A DNA stretch of 6,402 bases, taken from NCBI GenBank assembly GCA_017483235.1, contig JAFULE010000098.1, positions 1 through 6,402 of the forward strand. Reading direction: 5' to 3'. Positions 1 to 5,849 of this stretch are shown one piece after another. The DNA is from Faecalibacterium sp. (GTDB lineage Bacteria > Bacillota > Clostridia > Oscillospirales > Ruminococcaceae). The notes under the pieces are model-generated. The model saw nothing but the letters and a program-made list of their open reading frames with translations, did no database searches and was not told the DNA's origin. Numbering within the stretch: position 1 is the first letter of the stretch; the number at the start of each line of letters is the position of its first letter. The position numbers and the translations under genes were made by a program.

Positions 1-662
1 AGGATGAAAAAAGCCTGCATGATATTGCTGTGGCCGCCTATCCCGATCTGCCCTACTTTATGTTCGGCCACAGCTGGGGTTCCATGCTGGCCCGCGGCTA
101 CGCCGCCCTGTACGGTGAAGATCTGAAAGGGCTACTGCTGTGCGGCGTGGTATCGCAGCTGGAAGGCTGTTCCGCCCTGCAGAACGACGCTGCGTTTGAT
201 GCCGAGATCACCGAGGGCCGCGGCGCCCAGAACGGCCTTGCATGGATGGCCAAAGCCTTTGCCGGCATGACCGACCGCTACCCCGATGCCACCAGCCCCA
301 ACGACTGGATCGCCAAAGACCCTCGTGTGGTGGCCGATCACGCCGCCGACCCCTTCAACTGCTTTAACCCCACCACCCAGCTGATGTACGATCTGGTGGC
401 CCTGTACCGCTTTATTGAGGCGGACGACTGGGCCGGCAAGCTGCCCGCAGGTCTCCCCTGCTATCTGATCGCCGGCGACATGGACCCCTGCGCCAACTAC
501 GGCGAGGGCCTGTACCATGTGGCCAACCAGCTGGCCAAGGCAGGCCACCCCACCACCGTGCGCGCCTATACCGGCTGGCGGCATGAGATCCACAACGAAC
601 GGCCCATCCGCTGCGAGGTGGAGGCCGGCCTGATCGAGTTTATCAACGGTGTTCTGGCCTGA
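1..662 (+). CDS. Alpha/beta hydrolase, S33 / lysophospholipase-like (5' end outside window)
   Basis: This is the C-terminal part of a serine hydrolase of the Hydrolase_4 / peptidase S33 fold, related to monoacylglycerol lipases and lysophospholipases. The frame is open from base 3, giving 219 visible residues with no start or ribosome site, so the true start lies upstream. The internal GTG at 30 is only a valine. The nucleophile elbow is GHSWG, with Ser at bases 72-74 (visible residue 24). The acid is probably the second Asp of GDMDP (residue 161), and the base is the His of GWRHEIHNE (residue 194), a motif typical of this family. Family members are about 300 residues, so roughly 80-100 residues are missing, including the oxyanion-hole region. 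No signal peptide can be judged. It ends about 30 bases before a hairpin terminator and converges on the SGNH gene. The substrate (lipid ester or peptide) cannot be read from the sequence. Confidence 0.9.
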   Translation, partial: DEKSLHDIAVAAYPDLPYFMFGHSWGSMLARGYAALYGEDLKGLLLCGVVSQLEGCSALQNDAAFDAEITEGRGAQNGLAWMAKAFAGMTDRYPDATSPNDWIAKDPRVVADHAADPFNCFNPTTQLMYDLVALYRFIEADDWAGKLPAGLPCYLIAGDMDPCANYGEGLYHVANQLAKAGHPTTVRAYTGWRHEIHNERPIRCEVEAGLIEFINGVLA

Positions 663-694
663 CAGCCAGCTGCCGACACAGCGTATAGAAACAG

Positions 695-728
695 CAAAAT
701 GCCCGCCCCAAACGGGGCGGGCATTTTG
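695..728. terminator. Bidirectional intrinsic terminator between convergent genes
   Basis: A perfect 15-bp stem (695-709 with 714-728) closes on an AAAC loop. The core is GC-rich and the outer arms are CAAAAT/ATTTTG, so both strands end in a short U run. It lies between the hydrolase stop (662) and the minus-strand SGNH stop (731) and can end transcription from both sides. Confidence 0.88.
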
Positions 729-730
729 CT

Positions 731-2209
731 TTATTTTGTTTGTGCGGTAAGGCCGCTGAGCACGCCGGCATAGGCCTGCTCGCCGTTCAGGGTGCTGTAA
801 ACGCAAACTGCCACGCCGCGTTCTACATACTGCGAAGTCTGATCCACCACTGTATAGCCACCTTCGCCGGAAGCCAAGGCCACCAGCTTGCGGCCACCAA
901 CGTTGCGTTCCAATCGGTCAGCGCCGGTTTGCAGCTGCCAGCTGCTGCCATCAAACACAGCACACAGCGACACCCCCTGCTGCGCATCAAAACCCGCAGC
1001 CTGCAGCACTTCGGCCAGCTGGGTGTCGGGGGTACCGGCCAGCACTGCCACGTAATCCTCATTGAGGGCGGCCAGCGTCTGTGCCGCATCAGCCGCAGAA
1101 TCGTTCTGATACAGTGCGCCAACCTGCGCCCACAGATCGTAGTTGCCGCTGTCGGACTGCCAGCCCCGGTACAGCCCGTTCTGCCGTTTGTCGGCAAACA
1201 GACCGGTATCGGCAAGGTACTGCCCCATGGCCATGCTCACCTTGCGGGCGCCCGCATCGTTCAGATGGCTCATGTCGCTGTAATCGGCAGCATCATTCAG
1301 GCCAAGGCTTTCTTTTTGCTTGTTGTAGTCGATCAGCTCTACCCCTTGCTGCCGGGCCCAGTCGGCCAGCTGCGCATACAGCAGCTGCTCGCGGGCATCG
1401 GTAAAGTAGGGGGCCACCATAAACACCAATCGGGTGTTGGTACGCCGGGCCAGCTGGACCATACGCCGCAGAATATTCAGCGACCAATCCGAAAGGGCAA
1501 CCTCCTGCAGCTGCCGGGCCGTGTAGCTTTGCTGCGGCAGACTGGCCGGATCAAACACGGCATAATTGGGCGAATAGCCCTTGCTTTCGGCATACAGGGC
1601 CGGTCCGGCCAGATCACGGAAATTCTGTGCACTGATGGTTTCGTACTGGGCATGGAAGCTGGTCAGCCGCCAGAAGTCAGTCCAGTCCAATGGTGCAGCC
1701 GCGCCCTCACCGTCACTTTGTCGGATGGCAAGGCTGTTTTTCTCGTCTGTCATCAGGGCGTTTACCGCCCGGTATTTGACCGGCGAAAAGGGCGAAAGCA
1801 GACGACACAAACCGGTGTAATAGATGGGTGCCTGCCGGACAGTGGGGTCAGCTGTAGCGCCCACCAGCTCGACTACCGCCACCTTGGGGTGCTGCAGCCG
1901 GATCACCTCTTCCAGCGCCCAGTAAGTACCCTCGAAGCTTTGGGCAGCGGTGGAAAAGTTGTAGCCGGTAATGCCATACTGGTCAAAAATCAGCTGCGGC
2001 ATGATCGAGCTGTACACATGCGAAGGGCCCACATACACCACGTCCACCGTACCAGGCAGCTGGTAATACAGCCCTTCGCCCGCACGGTTCAGCGGATTTT
2101 CGCTGCTGCCACACAAAAAGTTGCCGGTGTACCGCAATGCCGCCATCAGCAGCACCGCAAACAGCAGCACCCGCAGGGCCCGCAGCACAGGTTTCAGTTT
2201 AAATTTCAT
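731..2209 (-). CDS. Membrane-anchored SGNH/DltD-AlgJ-like protein, MBOAT partner
   Basis: This 492-residue protein starts with a basic stretch and one hydrophobic segment (about residues 11-27), so it should be a signal-anchored protein with an extracytoplasmic body. The SGNH-type residues are Ser63 in GPSH and an Asp312-x-x-His315 block (SDMSHLNDAGA), as in DltD, AlgJ/AlgX and related acyl-transfer partners. Residues from about 350 form an extra domain. Its pattern (an 'EDYVAVLAG' strand, 'NVGGRKLVALASG', then 'ERGVAVCVYSTLNGE') resembles the ILEI/PANDER-like module found at the end of similar Firmicutes proteins; that match is from memory. The gene begins 22 bases after the MBOAT stop and is surely co-transcribed with it. 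The ATG at 2209 has a GGAAAGGA site with a longish 11-nt gap. Likely role, inferred: taking the acyl group delivered by the MBOAT protein and placing it on an envelope or secreted glycan. Deacetylase activity is the alternative. Confidence 0.85.
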   Translation of the reverse strand: MKFKLKPVLRALRVLLFAVLLMAALRYTGNFLCGSSENPLNRAGEGLYYQLPGTVDVVYVGPSHVYSSIMPQLIFDQYGITGYNFSTAAQSFEGTYWALEEVIRLQHPKVAVVELVGATADPTVRQAPIYYTGLCRLLSPFSPVKYRAVNALMTDEKNSLAIRQSDGEGAAAPLDWTDFWRLTSFHAQYETISAQNFRDLAGPALYAESKGYSPNYAVFDPASLPQQSYTARQLQEVALSDWSLNILRRMVQLARRTNTRLVFMVAPYFTDAREQLLYAQLADWARQQGVELIDYNKQKESLGLNDAADYSDMSHLNDAGARKVSMAMGQYLADTGLFADKRQNGLYRGWQSDSGNYDLWAQVGALYQNDSAADAAQTLAALNEDYVAVLAGTPDTQLAEVLQAAGFDAQQGVSLCAVFDGSSWQLQTGADRLERNVGGRKLVALASGEGGYTVVDQTSQYVERGVAVCVYSTLNGEQAYAGVLSGLTAQTK

Positions 2210-2231
2210 AACAGGTCATGTCCTTTCCGGC

Positions 2232-3755
2232 TCAGAACTGGAAATAGATAAACTTGGCGGCGTCGAACTGGGGGCCGTAGTGGCCAAACACCACCACGAT
2301 CAGCACTGCGCCGATGTACACCGCCCAGCGGATGACTGCCGGCTGCTTTTGCACAAAGCCGCGCAGGTCGGTGCTGCCGCGCTTCAGATCCACCAGCCAC
2401 AGAATGGCAATGGAAACCAGCAGCACCTGCCACTGCACCCGGGTAAGCCCCATGTGATACAAAGTACCGTCAAACAGAATCCACGGGTCAAAGCTGCCGA
2501 ACATCGAGCCGAAATATCCCAGCGCCGCACCGATGGTATCGGCCCGGAAAAACACATAGCTGATGCAGACCATGCCAAACACCAGCAGCTGCTGCCACAG
2601 CATCCATGCCGGGGATTTTGCCTTGATGTGCAGCTTTTTGATCCAGCGGCGGCGCAGCGGCTTGCTCATTTTACCGATTACCTGCGTGACACCGTGGAAC
2701 AGCCCCCACAGCACGTAGTTCCAGCTGGCGCCATGCCACAGGCCGCTGATCAAAAAGGTGATGATCAGCGAACTGTACACCGGAGGCTTTGTGACATAAT
2801 GGCCGATCAGGGGCAGCTTGCGGGTCCATCCGCTCCACACCAGCGGTTCGAACACATAATCGCCCAGCCATGTGGACAGGCTGATATGCCAGCGGGACCA
2901 GAAATCGGCCATCGAGCGGGCAAAGTAAGGCTGACGGAAGTTCTGCATCAGCCGGAAGCCCATCACTTGTGCCGCGCCCACTGCAATGTCGCTGTAGCCG
3001 GCAAAGTCGCAGTATACCTGCACCGCAAACAGCACCACCGCCAGCACACAGGCCACACCGCCATAAGCAGCATAATGGTCAAATACTTCGCTGACCACCA
3101 CGGCGGCGCGGTCGGCAATGACCACCTTTTCAAAATAGCCCCACAGCATCAGTAGCAGGCCCGATTTGGCGCGCTGCAGATCGAAGGTGTGGTTTTCGTA
3201 CAACTGGCCCAGAAGATTTTTGCTGCGCTCGATGGGGCCGGCCACCAGCTGAGGAAAAAAGCTGACAAACAGGGCGTATCGCAGCGGATTTTTTTCCACT
3301 TCCACCTCGCCGCGGTACACATCCAGCGTGTAGCTGAGCGCCTGAAAAGTGTAAAAACTGATGCCCACCGGAAGCAGAACATCAAAGCCGGGCAGCTGCA
3401 CCGCCAGCCCCGCCGCTGCCAGCAGCCGCTGCAGGTTGGCAATGGCAAAGTTTGCATATTTGAACAGGAACAGCACGCCCAGGTTCAGCACACAGCTGAT
3501 AGCCACAAACAGCTTTTTATACTGCTGCGCCCGCCCCTCCGGCGCTGCGCGCCCGGCCCAGTCGATCAGCAGGCCGGACAACCATGTAACCAGCGTGGAA
3601 CCGGCCATCAGCAGCGCATAGCGCGGGTTCCAGCACATGTAAAAATAATAGCTGGCCGCCAGCAGCCACAGATACCTCACCCGGTACGGTATCACAAAAT
3701 AAAGCAGTGTTACCGCTGGGAAAAAGATCAAAAACTGAACCGAATTGAAAAGCAT
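2232..3755 (-). CDS. MBOAT family membrane O-acyltransferase (AlgI/PatA/DltB type)
   Basis: This polytopic membrane protein of 507 residues matches the usual AlgI/PatA length of about 450-520. The opening MLFNSVQFLIFFP is the classic start of the family. The family histidines are both visible: His290 in DFWSRWHISLSTWLGDYVF and the catalytic His341 in FLISGLWHGASWNYVLWG. FPQLVAGPIER (about 167-177) and the C-terminal FGHYGPQFDAAKFIYFQF are further hallmarks. Such proteins move acyl groups, usually acetyl, from a cytoplasmic donor across the membrane to a polysaccharide, teichoic acid or peptidoglycan acceptor. The start is placed at the ATG at 3755 because AAGGGG lies just upstream and because the family begins at MLFNS; the in-frame ATG at 3803 would add 16 charged, non-family residues. 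It is the first gene of a two-gene operon with the SGNH protein. No dltA, dltC or glycan-synthesis gene is next to it, so the acceptor is unknown. Confidence 0.95.
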   Translation of the reverse strand: MLFNSVQFLIFFPAVTLLYFVIPYRVRYLWLLAASYYFYMCWNPRYALLMAGSTLVTWLSGLLIDWAGRAAPEGRAQQYKKLFVAISCVLNLGVLFLFKYANFAIANLQRLLAAAGLAVQLPGFDVLLPVGISFYTFQALSYTLDVYRGEVEVEKNPLRYALFVSFFPQLVAGPIERSKNLLGQLYENHTFDLQRAKSGLLLMLWGYFEKVVIADRAAVVVSEVFDHYAAYGGVACVLAVVLFAVQVYCDFAGYSDIAVGAAQVMGFRLMQNFRQPYFARSMADFWSRWHISLSTWLGDYVFEPLVWSGWTRKLPLIGHYVTKPPVYSSLIITFLISGLWHGASWNYVLWGLFHGVTQVIGKMSKPLRRRWIKKLHIKAKSPAWMLWQQLLVFGMVCISYVFFRADTIGAALGYFGSMFGSFDPWILFDGTLYHMGLTRVQWQVLLVSIAILWLVDLKRGSTDLRGFVQKQPAVIRWAVYIGAVLIVVVFGHYGPQFDAAKFIYFQF

Positions 3756-3788
3756 GGTTCTTCCCCTTTTATCACATCGACCCATTGT

Positions 3789-3828
3789 CGAATAATGCCG
3801 CATAATTAATTTATTATATCGTTATTCG
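3789..3828. repeat. Inverted repeat flanking the MBOAT operon -10 box
   Basis: CGAATAA (3789-3795) and TTATTCG (3822-3828) are 7-bp inverted arms 26 nt apart. One arm lies in the promoter spacer and the other just past the predicted start of transcription. This could be an operator, but the arms are short and the region is AT-rich, so chance is possible. Confidence 0.3.
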
Positions 3829-3841
3829 TCAAAAGTGTAAA
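3813..3841 (-). promoter_or_regulatory. Promoter of the MBOAT-SGNH operon
   Basis: On the minus strand, a -35 box TTTACA (3841-3836) and a consensus -10 box TATAAT (3818-3813) are exactly 17 bp apart, as expected for the housekeeping sigma factor. The predicted start of transcription is near 3806, leaving a leader of about 50 nt before the ATG at 3755. The promoter lies just past the tRNA-Pro terminator, so the operon is transcribed separately from the tRNA. Confidence 0.8.
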
Positions 3842-3877
3842 GCATTGCCCTGTGTTTTTAACCAGACCAAAAGCAGC

Positions 3878-3913
3878 AAAAAGCCCACAGCAGAAATCTG
3901 CTGCGGGCTTTTT
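3878..3913 (-). terminator. Intrinsic terminator of the tRNA-Pro transcript
   Basis: A 16-bp stem (3878-3893 with 3898-3913) with a 4-nt loop begins 5 bases past the tRNA 3' end. In the minus-strand RNA the only irregular pair is a G-U wobble, which would be an A-C mismatch on the + strand. The stem therefore favours minus-strand use. A UUUUU run, followed by further U-rich sequence, ends it. Confidence 0.88.
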
Positions 3914-3918
3914 TACAG

Positions 3919-3991
3919 TCCGAGTGACAGGATTCGAACCTGCGGCATCCTGCTCCCAAAGCAGGCGCGCTACCAACTGCGCTACACCCGG
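3919..3991 (-). tRNA. tRNA-Pro (anticodon UGG)
   Basis: A complete 73-nt cloverleaf can be drawn on the minus strand. The 7-bp acceptor is CCGGGTG/CACTCGG with one G-U pair. The D stem is GCGC/GCGC around AGTTGGTA. The anticodon stem is CCTGC/GCAGG with loop TTTGGGA, giving anticodon TGG. The variable loop is 5 nt, and the T arm is GCAGG-TTCGAAT-CCTGT with a G-U closing pair. The discriminator is A. CCA is not encoded: the next bases are CTG, so the tRNA must receive CCA from nucleotidyltransferase. UGG reads the CCN proline codons through wobble. A terminator follows at once, while the best promoter is about 200 bases upstream, behind a broken copy of the same tRNA's 5' part. Confidence 0.95.
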
Positions 3992-3995
3992 ATAT
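3973..3995 (-). repeat. 23-bp direct repeat, downstream copy (5' end of intact tRNA-Pro)
   Basis: This exact 23-base match to 4145-4167 covers tRNA positions 1-19 plus four flanking bases (ATAT) upstream of the mature 5' end. The copies lie 172 bp apart in the same orientation. This copy belongs to the complete tRNA. Confidence 0.95.
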
Positions 3996-4037
3996 TCTAT
4001 TGCTTTTGACCTTTCCGCGGCAGGCGCGCTTCCTCTT

Positions 4038-4092
4038 GCGGTTACCTGAATTTTCTGCGGGCCGCTTTGCGCCCTTGCAAATTCAGAACCGC
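4038..4092. repeat. Long imperfect hairpin in the tRNA-Pro leader
   Basis: Fourteen pairs form two helices: GCGGTT (4038-4043) with AACCGC (4087-4092), and CTGAATTT (4046-4053) with AAATTCAG (4079-4086). Only a 2-nt bulge (4044-4045) interrupts them. A further GGGC/GCCC (4059-4062 with 4071-4074) can form near the tip. There is no U run, so it is not a normal terminator. It may be a small mobile or dispersed repeat, or a structured RNA segment. Confidence 0.7.
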
Positions 4093-4097
4093 TGCGC

Positions 4098-4144
4098 CAA
4101 CACTCGTTCGCTGCTTCCGCCACTGGCGGCGCTCGCTCGTGTTG
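4098..4144. repeat. Second hairpin in the tRNA-Pro leader
   Basis: An outer stem CAACAC/GTGTTG (4098-4103 with 4139-4144) and an inner stem CCGCC/GGCGG (4117-4121 with 4125-4129, loop ACT) enclose a GC-rich internal loop. It lies 5 bases from the first hairpin. The two hairpins fill nearly the whole 114-nt insertion in the tRNA copy. Confidence 0.5.
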
Positions 4145-4167
4145 CCAACTGCGCTACACCCGGATAT
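4145..4167 (-). repeat. 23-bp direct repeat, upstream copy (tRNA-Pro 5' mimic)
   Basis: This is an exact match to 3973-3995, in the same orientation. It keeps the acceptor 5' strand, the D-stem 5' side and the four bases before the mature 5' end, but it is followed by inserted sequence instead of the rest of the tRNA. Confidence 0.95.
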
Positions 4168-4193
4168 CCGCCACCCAAATGGGCAGCATGAAC

Positions 4194-4222
4194 ATTATAC
4201 CCCCATCTCGCCTTTTCGTCAA
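4194..4222 (-). promoter_or_regulatory. Strong promoter for the tRNA-Pro transcript
   Basis: On the minus strand a TTGACG -35 box (4222-4217) and a perfect TATAAT -10 box (4199-4194) are 17 bp apart. This is the best promoter in the window and is of a strength expected for a stable-RNA gene. The predicted start, near 4187, is about 24 bases before the broken tRNA copy and about 196 bases before the intact tRNA. Confidence 0.85.
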
Positions 4223-4240
4223 TTCCATGTTACAATGGAA
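4223..4240. promoter_or_regulatory. Dyad between the tRNA promoter and the M32 gene
   Basis: TTCCAT (4223-4228) and ATGGAA (4235-4240) form a perfect 6-bp inverted repeat with a 6-nt spacer. It abuts the -35 box of the minus-strand tRNA promoter and overlaps TACAAT (4231-4236), a possible -10 box for the + strand carboxypeptidase that lacks a good -35 partner. An operator is possible, but no regulator gene is in view. Confidence 0.35.
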
Positions 4241-4277
4241 ATATACATCTGCACCGGCCCGGCCGCCGGTCTGTTAC

Positions 4278-4284
4278 AGGAGGG
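4278..4284 (+). promoter_or_regulatory. Ribosome binding site of the M32 carboxypeptidase
   Basis: AGGAGGG lies 7 bases before the ATG at 4292, an ideal Shine-Dalgarno site and spacing. It decides the start: the frame is open upstream to 4067, but that part runs through the tRNA leader and promoter. Confidence 0.9.
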
Positions 4285-4291
4285 ATCTGCT

Positions 4292-5782
4292 ATGAACCAA
4301 GCCATGCAGGCGCTGCGTACCCTACAAAAAGAACTGTACGGCTACAACTACGCCATTGCACTGATTGACACCGACGAAGCCACTGTGGCCCCCACCGAGG
4401 GCACCGAGGGCCGCGGCACCGCACTGGAGATTTTATCTGCCGAGGTGTACCGCCGCATCGCGGGCGAAGAATTACCCCGGCTGCTGGCCGAAGCTGAAGC
4501 GGGCGAACTGACCGAACAGCAAGCCGCTGAAGTGCGGGAACTTCGCCGCGCCAACGCCCAGTATTCCAAGGTGCCGGCCCAGGAATACACCGCTGCCAAG
4601 CGGCTGTTCAACCAAAGCCGGGCGGCATGGTTCAAGGCCAAGGCCGCCAACGATTTTTCGATTTTTGCACCCTATCTGCAGCAGTGTGTGGAGGTGCGCC
4701 GCCGCTGGGCCGGCTATTTTGCGCCGGAGAAGGACGTGTACGACACCTGGCTGGACGAATACCAGCCGGGGCTGACCATGGCCGAATGCGACCGCTTTTT
4801 TGCCGCGCTGCGCAGCGCCATTGTGCCGCTGCTGCACCGCATTCAGACCGAGGGGCAGGCCCCGAAGGCTGACTTCCTGCTTGGCGACTGGCCACTGGAC
4901 AAACAGCAGCAGCTTTCGGACTATGTAATGCAGGTGATGGGCCTGACCAGAGAACACTGCGTGCTGGGCGAGGCCGAGCACCCCTTTACCCAGCAGCTGT
5001 ACGATGAGGACGTGCGCATTACCACCCACTACCACCGCGAGGACATGACCAGCAGCCTGTACAGCGTGATCCACGAAGGTGGCCATGCCCTGTACGAGCG
5101 GGGTGTTTCGCCGCGGCTGCGCTACACCGTGCTGGCCGAGGGCAACTGCATTGGCATTCACGAAAGCCAGAGCCGCCTGTTCGAAAACTTTGTGGGCCGC
5201 AGCCGCGGCTTTGTACAGTTTTTGTGGCCCAAGTTGCGGGAGCTGTTCCCCCGGCAGCTGGAGGGGGTAAGCGGCGAAGAATTTTATCGCGCGGTCAACC
5301 GGGTGGAACCCGGCCTCATTCGAACGGAGGCCGACGAGGTTTGCTACGCGCTTCATGTGATGGTGCGATACGAGCTGGAAAAGCTGCTGCTGCACGGCGA
5401 GCTGGAAGTGAAAGACCTGCCCGCTGCATGGAACCGGCTGTACAAAGAGTATCTGGGTGTGGAGGTGCCGGATGACGCCCGCGGCGTGCTGCAGGATATT
5501 CACTGGTCACAGGGCGATTTCGGCTACTTCCCCGGTTATGCACTGGGTACCGCCTACGCTGCCCAGATGGTGCAGCAGATGCAGCATCAGTTTGATTTTG
5601 ACAGCTGCTGTGCCGCAGGCGATCTGCAGCCCATCTGCGATTACCTGACCCAGCATCTGTGGCAGTACGGCAAAGAAAAGACCGCCGATGAGCTGATCGC
5701 CGCCAACTGCGGCGGCAGCTTTGATCCGATGGTGTTTACCAGATATCTTGAAGAGAAGTACAGCGAAATTTATCGGCTGTAA
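4292..5782 (+). CDS. M32 family zinc carboxypeptidase (Taq type)
   Basis: This is a complete 496-residue metallo-carboxypeptidase, the usual M32 length of about 500. It is predicted cytoplasmic (no signal peptide) and should remove C-terminal amino acids from peptides with broad specificity, in peptide turnover. The zinc site is HEGGH (His261, Glu262, His265), with the third ligand Glu291 in HESQSR 30 residues later, the spacing known for this family. Other M32 hallmarks are DEYQPG (155-160), DVRITT (240-245), RVEPGLIRTEADEVCYALH (337-355) and GYFPGYALGTAYAAQM (411-426). All key residues are present and nothing looks truncated. The N-terminal part is helical and charged, as in the family, where it caps the active-site groove. 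It appears to be a single-gene unit, with tRNA-Pro diverging upstream and a terminator directly after it. A + strand promoter is not clear; TACAAT at 4231 or TATACA at 4242 are weak -10 candidates. Confidence 0.96.
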   Translation: MNQAMQALRTLQKELYGYNYAIALIDTDEATVAPTEGTEGRGTALEILSAEVYRRIAGEELPRLLAEAEAGELTEQQAAEVRELRRANAQYSKVPAQEYTAAKRLFNQSRAAWFKAKAANDFSIFAPYLQQCVEVRRRWAGYFAPEKDVYDTWLDEYQPGLTMAECDRFFAALRSAIVPLLHRIQTEGQAPKADFLLGDWPLDKQQQLSDYVMQVMGLTREHCVLGEAEHPFTQQLYDEDVRITTHYHREDMTSSLYSVIHEGGHALYERGVSPRLRYTVLAEGNCIGIHESQSRLFENFVGRSRGFVQFLWPKLRELFPRQLEGVSGEEFYRAVNRVEPGLIRTEADEVCYALHVMVRYELEKLLLHGELEVKDLPAAWNRLYKEYLGVEVPDDARGVLQDIHWSQGDFGYFPGYALGTAYAAQMVQQMQHQFDFDSCCAAGDLQPICDYLTQHLWQYGKEKTADELIAANCGGSFDPMVFTRYLEEKYSEIYRL

Positions 5783-5788
5783 GCAAAC

Positions 5789-5826
5789 AAACGCCCCGCC
5801 GCACCAAATGGTGCGGCGGGGCGTTT
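5789..5826. terminator. Bidirectional terminator between the M32 and GAPDH genes
   Basis: A perfect 17-bp stem (5789-5805 with 5810-5826) with an AAAT loop and a GC-rich core is followed by TTTT on the + strand. The opposite strand reads into GTTTGTTTG, so it can also end the minus-strand GAPDH transcript. It begins 6 bases past the M32 stop and ends 23 bases from the GAPDH stop. Confidence 0.9.
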
Positions 5827-5849
5827 TAAGCTTTGTGGGCCGAGATCAA

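Larger units (their letters stand above)
4020..4163 (-). pseudogene. Broken tRNA-Pro 5' fragment with a 114-nt D-loop insertion
   Basis: Read on the minus strand, 4163-4145 repeats tRNA-Pro positions 1-19 exactly. After 114 unrelated bases (4144-4031), 4030-4020 repeats positions 21-31 (11 bases: D stem 3' side, base 26, 5' anticodon stem). There is no anticodon loop, T arm or 3' acceptor strand, so it cannot be a working tRNA. The two pieces are in the right order and lack only position 20 between them. That suggests a former tRNA copy that was interrupted and truncated rather than chance likeness, though the 11-base piece alone is weaker evidence. It lies between the tRNA promoter and the intact tRNA and would be transcribed as leader. 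Confidence 0.65.

Noticed and set aside
132..806. Minus-strand open frame of 224 codons opposite the hydrolase
   Set aside because: It runs through the terminator hairpin and into the SGNH 3' end, has no ribosome site, and is a shadow of the hydrolase frame.
740..2251. Open frame of 503 codons on the + strand opposite the SGNH gene
   Set aside because: It is an antisense shadow of a GC-rich gene. Its product shows no domain, it lacks a ribosome site, and the minus-strand frame has clear family motifs.
2121..3155. Open + strand frame of 344 codons opposite the MBOAT gene
   Set aside because: The His/Gln-rich, featureless product is typical of the reverse complement of membrane-protein codons; the MBOAT frame is certain.
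3756..3803. Upstream ATG (3803) as start of the MBOAT protein
   Set aside because: It adds 16 charged residues not seen in the family and lies at the predicted transcription start. The ATG at 3755 has a good ribosome site and the family's usual MLFNS opening.
3806..4123. Minus-strand open frame of 105 codons across the tRNA-Pro gene
   Set aside because: Most of it is a translation of the tRNA, its leader and terminator (the familiar false peptide GVAQLVARLL...GSNPVTRT), so it is not a protein gene.
4020..4163. A second functional tRNA or an intron-containing tRNA
   Set aside because: Known bacterial tRNA introns lie in or near the anticodon loop, and this copy has no anticodon loop, T arm or 3' acceptor strand. 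It was kept only as a broken fragment.
3992..4187. T-box or other riboswitch in the tRNA leader
   Set aside because: No T-box consensus, antiterminator bulge or terminator with a U run is seen before the tRNA, and T-boxes control synthetase or amino-acid genes rather than tRNA genes.
4067..4291. Upstream extension of the M32 frame by 75 codons
   Set aside because: It crosses the tRNA leader and the minus-strand promoter, and an ideal AGGAGGG site marks the ATG at 4292.
4472..5503. Open minus-strand frame of 343 codons opposite the M32 gene
   Set aside because: It is an antisense shadow; the M32 frame carries the full zinc site and family motifs.
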